Shown here: positions 1 through 5,827 of the stretch, piece after piece
Numbering within the stretch: position 1 is the first letter of the stretch
How the letters are laid out: every line of letters starts with the position of its first letter
NCBI GenBank assembly: GCA_947452665.1
Contig: CANGEH010000102.1
Location: forward strand, 1 to 7,437
DNA length: 7,437 nucleotides
Direction: 5' to 3'
From: Caulobacteraceae bacterium
GTDB lineage: Bacteria; Pseudomonadota; Alphaproteobacteria; Caulobacterales; Caulobacteraceae
The notes under the pieces: model-generated
Told to the model about the DNA's origin: nothing
Databases searched by the model: none
Seen by the model: the letters and a program-made list of their open reading frames with translations, nothing else
Position numbers and translations under genes: made by a program

Positions 1-1665
1 GCGCGCGCGCCGCACCGGTCCTATTATTACGCCATGGGTCTTGGCACGCGCGAGATTAGCCAGCCTTTTGTCGGCGTCGCTTCCTGCTGGAATGAGGCCG
101 CGCCGTGTAATACAGCACTGATGCGTCAGGCCCATGCCGTCTCGACCGGCGTCAAGGCCGCTGGTGGCACGCCGCGCGAATTCTGCACAATTACGGTAAC
201 CGACGGTATTGCCATGGGCCATGAGGGCATGCGCTCCAGCCTAGTTAGCCGCGATGTCATTGCCGACTCGGTCGAGCTAACCATTCGCGGCCACGGCTAT
301 GATGCCCTGGTCGGGGTGGCCGGTTGTGACAAGAGCCTGCCGGGCATGATGATGGCCATGTTGCGCCTCAATGTCCCAAGCGTGTTTCTCTATGGCGGCT
401 CGATCCTGCCGGGCCGTTGGCAGGGCAAGGATATCACAGTGCTCGACGTGTTTGAGGGCGTGGGTCAGCATTCGGCTGGCAAGATGAGCCTTGAGACCCT
501 GTGCGAGCTTGAACGCCATGCCTGCCCTAGTGACGGGGCCTGCGGGGGTCAGTTTACCGCCAATACCATGGCCTGCGTGTCCGAAGCGATTGGCCTGGCC
601 TTGCCACTCTCGGCCTCCTTGCCTGCGCCTTATGAAAGCCGCGATGCCTATGCTGTGGCCTCGGGCGAGGCGGTCATGGCCCTGATCGAGCGCAATATTC
701 GTCCGCGCGATATCTGTACCCTCAAGGCCTTTGAAAATGCCGCCGTGATCGTGGCGGCGACCGGCGGCTCGACCAATGGCGCCCTGCACCTGCCCGCCAT
801 GGCGCATGAGTGCGGCATCCAGTTCTCCTTGCGCGATGTGGCTGAAATCTTCCGCAAGACGCCTTATCTGGCCGATCTGAAGCCCGGCGGCCGGTTTGTG
901 GCCAAGGATATGGGTGAGGCGGGCGGCGTGCCCATGCTGCTCAAGACCCTGCTCGAGGCAGGCCTTTTGCATGGCGATTGTATGACCGTGACCGGCAAGA
1001 CCTTGGCGCAAAACCTAGAATCGGTGGTTTGGCGTAGTGATCAAGAAGTCATTCGCCCGGCCAGCCAGCCCTTGTCGCCCAATGGCGGCGTTGTCGGGCT
1101 TTGGGGCTCGCTCGCGCCGGATGGGGCCATCGTTAAGGTGGCAGGTCTGGATCACCTCAAGCATGTGGGGCCTGCCCGGGTGTTTGACGGCGAAGAGGCC
1201 TGTTTTAAGGCGGTCGAGGCGGGCGATTACAAAGAGGGCGAGGTGCTGGTCATTCGCTATGAAGGCCCGCGCGGTGGTCCAGGCATGCGCGAAATGCTCT
1301 CAACCACGGCTGCGATTTATGGCCAGGGCATGGGCGACAAGGTGGCCCTGATTACGGATGGCCGGTTCAGCGGCGCAACCCGCGGCCTGTGCATTGGCCA
1401 TGTCGGTCCAGAAGCGGCTGTTGGTGGCCCCATCGGTCTGGTTGAAGATGGCGACATTATCGCAATTGATGCGCAAGCGGGCACGATCGACCTTCAGGTC
1501 GATGAGGCCACCCTGGCCACGCGCCGCGCCGCCTTCAAGCCGCGTGAAACCCAATATGGCTCCGGTGCAATCTGGAAATTTGCCCAGACGGTCGGCCCGG
1601 CCTCGAACGGGGCGGTAACCCATCCCGGCTTTGCCGGTGAGCGGCATGTTTATGCCGACCTCTAG
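1..1665 (+). CDS. ilvD: Dihydroxy-acid dehydratase (5' end outside the window)
   Basis: This enzyme dehydrates 2,3-dihydroxy-isovalerate and 2,3-dihydroxy-3-methylvalerate to the 2-keto acids that precede valine, leucine and isoleucine. It is a cytosolic Fe-S enzyme of the IlvD/Edd family. Numbering from the in-frame ATG at 34, the visible motifs are APCN (Cys25), TDGIAMGHEGM (57-66), GCDKSLPG (Cys98, with Lys100 the lysine expected to be carboxylated), and GACGGQFTANTMAC (Cys170). Near the C-terminus are EGPRGGPGMREML and DGRFSGATRG, which holds the catalytic serine. The three cysteines are the expected cluster ligands. The frame stays open from base 1 to 33 and encodes ARAPHRSYYYA, which continues the family's conserved arginine- and aromatic-rich N-terminal segment before 'AMGL'. 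The ATG at 34 is therefore an internal methionine and the real start is upstream. The stop is TAG. Cluster type (2Fe-2S or 4Fe-4S) cannot be told from this sequence. Confidence 0.96.
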   Translation, partial: ARAPHRSYYYAMGLGTREISQPFVGVASCWNEAAPCNTALMRQAHAVSTGVKAAGGTPREFCTITVTDGIAMGHEGMRSSLVSRDVIADSVELTIRGHGYDALVGVAGCDKSLPGMMMAMLRLNVPSVFLYGGSILPGRWQGKDITVLDVFEGVGQHSAGKMSLETLCELERHACPSDGACGGQFTANTMACVSEAIGLALPLSASLPAPYESRDAYAVASGEAVMALIERNIRPRDICTLKAFENAAVIVAATGGSTNGALHLPAMAHECGIQFSLRDVAEIFRKTPYLADLKPGGRFVAKDMGEAGGVPMLLKTLLEAGLLHGDCMTVTGKTLAQNLESVVWRSDQEVIRPASQPLSPNGGVVGLWGSLAPDGAIVKVAGLDHLKHVGPARVFDGEEACFKAVEAGDYKEGEVLVIRYEGPRGGPGMREMLSTTAAIYGQGMGDKVALITDGRFSGATRGLCIGHVGPEAAVGGPIGLVEDGDIIAIDAQAGTIDLQVDEATLATRRAAFKPRETQYGSGAIWKFAQTVGPASNGAVTHPGFAGERHVYADL

Positions 1666-1677
1666 GCCTTGAGCACC

Positions 1678-2382
1678 TTACCAGGGTGGGTCTGAAGCAT
1701 CAGACCTGCCCCGGTTTGGGGCGTCTGGTTCATCAAACAGGTCCTGTTCGAGATCGGTCTTGCCCTCTGCTTGCTCAAGCTCAAGATCGTCGAACAGGGG
1801 GGCAGGCGCGGGCGGACCGCGGCGGACGGGCGGCAGCGGCGCTGAGCGTGGTTCGTCGCGCGCATGTTGGCGCAATAGGGCATCGATCCGCGCAACCCAT
1901 CGTGCGCCCTCGCGAATAGCAATATCAGAAGACTGATCCTGGCTGCGGTGCCTACGCGGCGACCAGACCACCAGATCAAAATCAGGATGTTTGGGATCAT
2001 AGAATAATAGCCGCAGCACCACGGTCTGGGCATTGGCGGCGGCATGGTCCAGCGGCATTCGCGCCTCGCCCAAAAAGGCGCGTGAGACCAGCACATCATC
2101 GACATCAAGCTCGGCCCCCAAAAGATGAGCTAGCTGGTAGAGGCGCGCCTTGGCGCCGCCATCCTGCATGACCAAGATTTGCGGCGGCTCATCGCCAATC
2201 GCTATGGCCGCGTTTTGGCCCCGGCCAATAATCTGGGCATCGGCAGGGCCGTCAAACACTCGCGTGATCAGTCGGCCCAGTCGCCGGTCCTCGGTGCGCC
2301 ACCAAGCGATCGCGGCCCCGATCATGGTCAAGGCTGCGGCGGCAATGCCAAGGATCAGCAAGATGCGTATGACTTCGCTCAT
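1678..2382 (-). CDS. Hypothetical one-pass membrane protein, 234 aa
   Basis: I do not recognise a named family. Residues 6-28 form one hydrophobic segment (ILLILGIAAAALTMIGAAIAW) followed by WWRTEDRRLGR. The positive charges after it suggest an N-terminal anchor with the rest in the cytoplasm. Residues 45-170 look like a folded alpha/beta domain, with GRGQNAAIAIGD at 53-64, a QDGGAKARLYQLAHLLGAEL stretch at 73-92, and VVLRLLFYDPKHPDFDLVVW at 121-140. The tail from about 175 is proline- and arginine-rich, then acidic (FDDLELEQ and DLEQDLFDEPD), and probably disordered. It is the last gene of the leftward group, 33 nt after xthA, and converges on ilvD. No strong ribosome binding site is visible before its ATG, and the stop is TAA. 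I have an impression that similar proteins follow xthA in Caulobacterales, but could not check it. The length and normal composition make it a real gene; its function is unknown. Confidence 0.82.
   Translation of the reverse strand: MSEVIRILLILGIAAAALTMIGAAIAWWRTEDRRLGRLITRVFDGPADAQIIGRGQNAAIAIGDEPPQILVMQDGGAKARLYQLAHLLGAELDVDDVLVSRAFLGEARMPLDHAAANAQTVVLRLLFYDPKHPDFDLVVWSPRRHRSQDQSSDIAIREGARWVARIDALLRQHARDEPRSAPLPPVRRGPPAPAPLFDDLELEQAEGKTDLEQDLFDEPDAPNRGRSDASDPPW
1689..1706. terminator. Perfect 7-bp hairpin at the convergent gene junction (weak terminator candidate)
   Basis: GGTCTGA (1689-1695) and TCAGACC (1700-1706) are exact inverted complements around the 4-base loop AGCA, and two G-U pairs can extend the stem. 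It starts 23 nt after the ilvD stop and lies inside the last codons of the opposing hypothetical gene. A second small stem, CCCC-GGTTT-GGGG (1709-1721), follows directly. Neither has a T-run on either strand, so neither is a standard intrinsic terminator. The position at the end of two convergent genes suggests a role in ending transcription or protecting 3' ends, but chance in coding DNA is possible. Confidence 0.3.
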
Positions 2383-2415
2383 GCGACTCAGGATAGGCGA
2401 ATTTCGGCTTTTGGC

Positions 2416-3195
2416 CTAGAGCGCTAGATCAATCTCGACCGGCACATGGTCTGATGGCTTTTCGCGGCCGCGCACATGGGCATGGATGGTGCAGGCCTTT
2501 AAGAGATCGGCGGCCTGCGGCGACAGCAGCATATGGTCAATGCGGATGCCATTATTGCGCGGCCACGCCCCAGCCTGATAGTCCCAAAAGGTATAATCGT
2601 GGGTCTTTCCCACCACCTGCTTATGCGCCTCAGTTAGGCCCAGCCACTGCAATTGGCGAAAAGCGGCGCGGCTTTGCGGCTGGAACAGGGCGTCCCCGAC
2701 CCAGGCTGCGGGATCGTAGCAATCACTGGCCTCGGGGATAACATTGTAATCCCCGGCCAGGACCAGCGGCTCTTCATCGGCCATCAGGGCCTGGGCATGG
2801 GCCTTTAACCGCGCCATCCAGGCCAGTTTATAGCTGAACTTTTCCGTGCCGATCGGATTGCCATTGGGCAGATAAAGGCCGCCGACCCGCACGGGCCTGG
2901 GCGCTGCAATCAGGGCCTCAATATAGCGGGCCTGTTCATCGGTCTCGTCGCCCGGCAGACCTTTGCGGATATCCTCCATCGGATACTTGGACAAGAGGGC
3001 GACGCCATTATAAGTTTTTTGGCCATGCACAGCGACATTATAGCCAAGCGATTCAAAGGCTTCGGTGGGAAACTTTTCGTCAACGCACTTGATTTCCTGC
3101 AGGCAGGCCACATCGGGCGAGGCCTCGCGAAACCAGTCCAGCACGCCGTCGAGCCGGGCATTGATCGAGTTCACATTCCAGGTGGCGATGCGCAT
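2416..3195 (-). CDS. xthA: Exodeoxyribonuclease III / AP endonuclease
   Basis: This Mg-dependent nuclease of base-excision repair cuts the DNA backbone 5' of abasic sites and removes 3'-blocking groups, with 3'-5' exonuclease activity on duplex DNA. The 259 aa match the usual length of the ExoIII branch of the endonuclease/exonuclease/phosphatase fold. Visible active-site motifs in order are RIATWNVNSI (Asn7), LQEIKC (metal-binding Glu34), GLYLPNGNPIG (Tyr108), LAGDYNV (Asp149, Asn151), and IRIDHML (Asp220). The C-terminal SDHVPV carries the catalytic Asp249-His250 pair. The ATG is supported by an AGGGG-like ribosome binding site on the minus strand (3201-3206), 5 nt upstream. It lies 26 nt after the Fe-S carrier gene and 33 nt before the hypothetical membrane gene, fitting an operon. 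The stop is TAG. Its relation to a particular paralogue (XthA1 or XthA2 in some alphaproteobacteria) is not resolved. Confidence 0.95.
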   Translation of the reverse strand: MRIATWNVNSINARLDGVLDWFREASPDVACLQEIKCVDEKFPTEAFESLGYNVAVHGQKTYNGVALLSKYPMEDIRKGLPGDETDEQARYIEALIAAPRPVRVGGLYLPNGNPIGTEKFSYKLAWMARLKAHAQALMADEEPLVLAGDYNVIPEASDCYDPAAWVGDALFQPQSRAAFRQLQWLGLTEAHKQVVGKTHDYTFWDYQAGAWPRNNGIRIDHMLLSPQAADLLKACTIHAHVRGREKPSDHVPVEIDLAL

Positions 3196-3221
3196 TGTGG
3201 CCCCTTCGCCAATGGTCGAGA

Positions 3222-3584
3222 CTAGATCGAAAAGCTAACGCCGCAGCCGCAGGACGATTTGGCATTGGGATTGCGAACGCGAAACTCAGACGCAGCCAGC
3301 TCATCGACATAATCGATTTCTGAGCCCTTGAGCAGGTTCAGCGACACCACATCGACCAGGGCCGCAGCCCCGTCACATTCAATGCGCAGGTCATCATCCT
3401 GATGGTTTTCGACCAGATCAAAATTATACTGAAACCCAGAACAGCCCCCGGCATCAACGGCGACGCGTAGCATCAGGGCCCGCCCCTCGGCCTGACCCAG
3501 CGCCTTGATCTGCGCGGCCGCGCGCTCAGACAGGGTAATACCCGGTCCGGTGCGGCTGGAGGTGGAAAGCGTCAGGGTCGACAT
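3222..3584 (-). CDS. erpA: A-type iron-sulfur cluster carrier (ErpA/IscA family)
   Basis: A-type carriers accept Fe-S clusters from the scaffold and insert them into target enzymes in the cytosol. The 120-aa protein has the full HesB/IscA domain from about residue 16. The three cluster-binding cysteines are Cys48 in VDAGGCSGFQY and Cys112 and Cys114 in the C-terminal SSCGCGVSFSI. The segment VDVVSLNLLKGSEIDYVDEL (77-96) is also typical. The first 15 residues (serine/threonine-rich) are variable in the family. The ATG is the only plausible start, because no other ATG, GTG or TTG occurs in the first 20 codons, yet the bases just before it are CCCCC with no Shine-Dalgarno. It is the first gene of the leftward operon, and a TAG stop ends it. 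ErpA is favoured over IscA or SufA because no isc or suf genes adjoin it, but that sub-assignment is an inference. Confidence 0.9.
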   Translation of the reverse strand: MSTLTLSTSSRTGPGITLSERAAAQIKALGQAEGRALMLRVAVDAGGCSGFQYNFDLVENHQDDDLRIECDGAAALVDVVSLNLLKGSEIDYVDELAASEFRVRNPNAKSSCGCGVSFSI

Positions 3585-3725
3585 GGGGGCACAGACTCTG
3601 CGAAAAGGAAGTATGACCTCTATATGATATGTTCGGGCGGCCCAACAATGGGCCTTGGCCGAAATGCCTAGAATGGCCTGAAAATGGCTTTGGCGACGGT
3701 TCTAAAGGATTGGCTAGGAAGCTAG
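3585..3725. promoter_or_regulatory. Divergent promoter region between erpA and the dGTPase-like gene
   Basis: This 141-nt gap must hold the start signals for both the leftward and rightward gene groups. Its most AT-rich spot is TATATGATAT (3621-3630), which can be read on either strand as a -10-like element. On the minus strand, TTGTTG (revcomp of 3644-3649) lies 16-17 nt before it as a possible -35. On the plus strand no convincing -35 fits. A perfect hairpin, GGCCCA (3639-3644)-ACAA-TGGGCC (3649-3654), sits beside it and overlaps that -35. I see no recognisable CtrA, Fur or IscR site. The location is certain; the exact promoter elements are a weak reading by eye. Confidence 0.45.
3716..3721 (+). 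promoter_or_regulatory. Ribosome binding site of the dGTPase-like gene
   Basis: AGGAAG lies 4 nt before the ATG at 3726 and is the best Shine-Dalgarno match near it. It supports this start over later in-frame methionines, together with the conserved residues that begin early in the protein. Confidence 0.6.
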
Positions 3726-4907
3726 ATGACGATTTATACGCCTCCGGTTCGTGCGCCCTATGCTGAAGACCCTGCCAGGTCGCAGGGGCGACATTTTGTC
3801 GAGGCCGAGAGCCGCACCCGCACGCCCTTTGCGCGTGACCGCGACCGGATCATTCACGCCACCGCCTTTCGCCGTCTGAAGGAAAAGACCCAGGTGTTTG
3901 TGGCGCATGAGGGCGATCATTTCCGCACCCGGCTAACCCATTCGCTGGAAGTCGCCCAGGTTGCCCGCGCCATTGCCACGGCCATGGGGTTGGATGCTGA
4001 TCTCGCCGAGACCATTGCTCTTGCCCATGACCTGGGTCACCCGCCGTTTGGCCATGCCGGCGAGGACGAGTTGCAAAAGGCGATGGAGCCCTATGGCGGC
4101 TTTGATCACAATGTCCAGACCTTCCGCGTCGTCACCGAATTGGAGCACCGCTATCCCGATTTTCTGGGCCTGAACCTGACCTGGGAAACCTTAGAGGGGA
4201 TTGTCAAACATAATGGCCCGGTGGTGTCCAAGCTGAACCGGCCAAGCTGGGCAGCGATTGCCGACTATAACCGCGCCTATGATCTTGGGCTTGGCACCTG
4301 GGCCTCGGCGGAGGCGCAGGTTGCGGCCCTGGCTGACGATATCGCCTATAATAATCACGATGTTGACGATGGCTTGCAGGCAGGCCTGTTCCAGCTTGAG
4401 GAATTGCTGAGCGTGCCGCTGATCGGGCCCCTGCTCTTGGCCGTCAAGGCAGAGCGTCCAGACCTAGATGACCGACTGGTGCGCCTAGAGGCCGTGCGCC
4501 GCATGATCGGGGCCATGATTGATGATGTCATGACCGAGACCAGTCGCCGGGCCAGATCGACTGGTGCCCAGTCTGCCAGCGATGTGCGCAGCCTGTCCCA
4601 TGCCCTAGTCGCGTTTTCGCCGGACATGGCTGAGGACCTGGCGCTTTTGCGGGCCTTCTTGCATGAGCGCATGTATCGCCACTGGCGCGTCAATCGCACC
4701 CGCAGCCAGGCGCGGCGCATATTGGCCGATATGTTCCAGCTGTTCATGGCCGAGCCGGATGTCCTGCCGAGCGAATGGCTGATCAAGACTCAAGGCCGCG
4801 ATCAGGGTGGCCGCGCGCGCGTCGTATGTGACTATATTGCAGGCATGACCGACCGATTTGCCATTGAAGAGCACCGCAAACTCTTCCATCTGGAAATTTG
4901 GAACTAG
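3726..4907 (+). CDS. dgt: Deoxyguanosinetriphosphate triphosphohydrolase-like protein (HD domain)
   Basis: Proteins of this family split dNTPs into deoxynucleoside and triphosphate and so trim dNTP pools; the strict dGTP preference of E. coli Dgt is not assured for this shorter branch. The 393 aa match the usual alphaproteobacterial dGTPase-like length. The conserved N-terminal segment is RDRDRIIHATAFRRLKEKTQVF (38-59). The HD-domain metal ligands are His72 in TRLTHSLEV, His101-Asp102 in HDLGHPPFGH (101-110), and an aspartate in LADDIAYNNHDVDD (Asp204 or Asp205). The C-terminal half carries the usual helical region with MYRHWRVNR (316-324). It diverges from erpA and is followed, after 88 nt, by the SPOR-domain gene rather than by argS. 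The stop is TAG. The family assignment is firm; substrate specificity is inferred. Confidence 0.94.
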   Translation: MTIYTPPVRAPYAEDPARSQGRHFVEAESRTRTPFARDRDRIIHATAFRRLKEKTQVFVAHEGDHFRTRLTHSLEVAQVARAIATAMGLDADLAETIALAHDLGHPPFGHAGEDELQKAMEPYGGFDHNVQTFRVVTELEHRYPDFLGLNLTWETLEGIVKHNGPVVSKLNRPSWAAIADYNRAYDLGLGTWASAEAQVAALADDIAYNNHDVDDGLQAGLFQLEELLSVPLIGPLLLAVKAERPDLDDRLVRLEAVRRMIGAMIDDVMTETSRRARSTGAQSASDVRSLSHALVAFSPDMAEDLALLRAFLHERMYRHWRVNRTRSQARRILADMFQLFMAEPDVLPSEWLIKTQGRDQGGRARVVCDYIAGMTDRFAIEEHRKLFHLEIWN

Positions 4908-4923
4908 GCCCTGAGCAAAGGGG

Positions 4924-4929
4924 TATAAT
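4924..4929 (+). promoter_or_regulatory. Possible -10 element (TATAAT) in the dgt-SPOR gap
   Basis: A perfect TATAAT stands in the 88-nt gap, 66 nt before the SPOR-gene start. The nearest -35-like hexamer is TTGGAA (4898-4903), with a 20-nt spacer, which is too long for a good promoter. No extended -10 TG is present. It could let the SPOR-nagZ-scpA group be transcribed apart from dgt. The rest of the gap (4908-4995) holds only weak inverted repeats, AAAGGG (4917-4922) with CCCTTT (4956-4961), and no clear terminator. Confidence 0.3.
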
Positions 4930-4995
4930 CGAGGGGTGATTCGGCGCTAATGCGTCCCTTTGTGATGGCCAAGACCGGCCCTCGGAGCCCAAGCG

Positions 4996-5826
4996 ATGTC
5001 TGATTTTGATCGCGGCGCCTATACGCCCCAGACCGACCAGCCCCTGACCTTTGATGCGCGGCGGCAGCGTCAGGCCGGTGAGAGCCAGCCCCTGCCTCTA
5101 GCCCTGATCTTTAGCGCGGTGATCCTGGTGGCCTTGATTGTCGCCCTGATCCTGTTCTATCGCAGTGGCGTGCGCGGCGCAGGCGATCCGCCGCAACCGG
5201 TTGGCACGCCTGTGGCCGAGATGAAGGGCCCGCCGCCGCCCGAGGTTCAGCCCGGTGAAACCGCCGTTGGGCTGCAGGTCTATAAGGCTCCGGCGCCTGG
5301 CGAAACCGAGCCCATGCCAACCTTTACCCCGGGACCCGAAGTGCCGGAGGCCCGGCCAATGGCCCAGGCCCAACCGGCCGCCCCTGCACAGGCGGTTAAG
5401 CCTGCGCCTGTCCAGACCATTGCCGTTAAGCCGCAACCGATCATGGCCACGCCCCAGTCCAAGGCCACGCCCATGGCTGCCGCGACCAAGCCAGCGCCAG
5501 TGACCAAGCCCGCGCCGACGCCAGCCAAGACCGTGACGACGGAGAAAAAGCCCGCTGCCAAAGCGGCTGTGGCCGCCACGTCCAGCGCCCTGGTCCAGAT
5601 TGGGGCCTATTCGTCCAATGACCTGGCCAGCAAGGGCTGGAGCGATATTGCCAAGGCCTTCCCCAAACCCATGGCGGGCAAGTCCAAGACCATAGTTCCA
5701 GTGGATAAGGACGGCTCGACCCTCTATCGCACCTCGATCGGCGGCTTTGGCTCGCGTAGCGAGGCGACGGCTTTTTGCGAGCAATTAAAGGCGGCGGGCA
5801 AGATCTGCATCGTCAAGGGCGGCTAG
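4996..5826 (+). CDS. SPOR-domain inner-membrane protein
   Basis: SPOR domains bind glycan strands of septal peptidoglycan that lack stem peptides, and this layout (short cytoplasmic tail, one membrane helix, long flexible periplasmic linker, C-terminal SPOR) is that of FtsN-like division proteins. Residues 1-33 are polar, 35-55 are a membrane helix (LALIFSAVILVALIVALILFY), and about 60-195 are a proline/alanine/lysine-rich linker with repeated KPAP units at 135-138, 165-168 and 171-174. The SPOR domain spans 197-274, beginning ALVQIGAYSS and ending FCEQLKAAGKICIVKGG. Cys261 and Cys271 in that last motif are typical of alphaproteobacterial members and may form a disulfide. The ATG follows GGAG at 4984-4987, 8 nt upstream. 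The TAG stop is 1 nt before the nagZ start, so translation is probably coupled. Whether it is the organism's FtsN or another SPOR protein cannot be told. Confidence 0.9.
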   Translation: MSDFDRGAYTPQTDQPLTFDARRQRQAGESQPLPLALIFSAVILVALIVALILFYRSGVRGAGDPPQPVGTPVAEMKGPPPPEVQPGETAVGLQVYKAPAPGETEPMPTFTPGPEVPEARPMAQAQPAAPAQAVKPAPVQTIAVKPQPIMATPQSKATPMAAATKPAPVTKPAPTPAKTVTTEKKPAAKAAVAATSSALVQIGAYSSNDLASKGWSDIAKAFPKPMAGKSKTIVPVDKDGSTLYRTSIGGFGSRSEATAFCEQLKAAGKICIVKGG

Positions 5827-5827
5827 G

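Noticed and set aside
1..11. Alternating GC run (gcgcgcgcgcc) at the left edge, possible Z-DNA or repeat
   Set aside because: It is short and fully explained as ilvD codons for Ala-Arg-Ala-Pro.
277..1011. A 244-codon open frame on the minus strand inside ilvD
   Set aside because: It is antisense to highly conserved IlvD motifs, is rich in His, Gly, Gln and Arg as expected for the shadow of a GC-biased gene, and has no recognisable domain.
4355..4786. A 143-codon minus-strand open frame inside the dGTPase-like gene
   Set aside because: It is Ser/Arg-rich with no domain, opposite a well-conserved protein.
4917..4961. AAAGGG...CCCTTT inverted repeat as a dgt terminator
   Set aside because: The stem is 6 bp with a loop of over 30 nt and no strong T-run beyond TTT, so it is unlikely to be a working intrinsic terminator.
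5390..5530. Repeated Lys-Pro-Ala-Pro coding units as a DNA repeat array
   Set aside because: The units are irregular in spacing and sequence and fit a flexible protein linker rather than a tandem or CRISPR-like repeat.
5098..5784. A 228-codon minus-strand open frame across the SPOR gene
   Set aside because: Its Gly/Arg/Leu/His repeats mirror the Pro/Ala/Lys-rich linker on the other strand; low-complexity GC-rich DNA opens such frames by chance.
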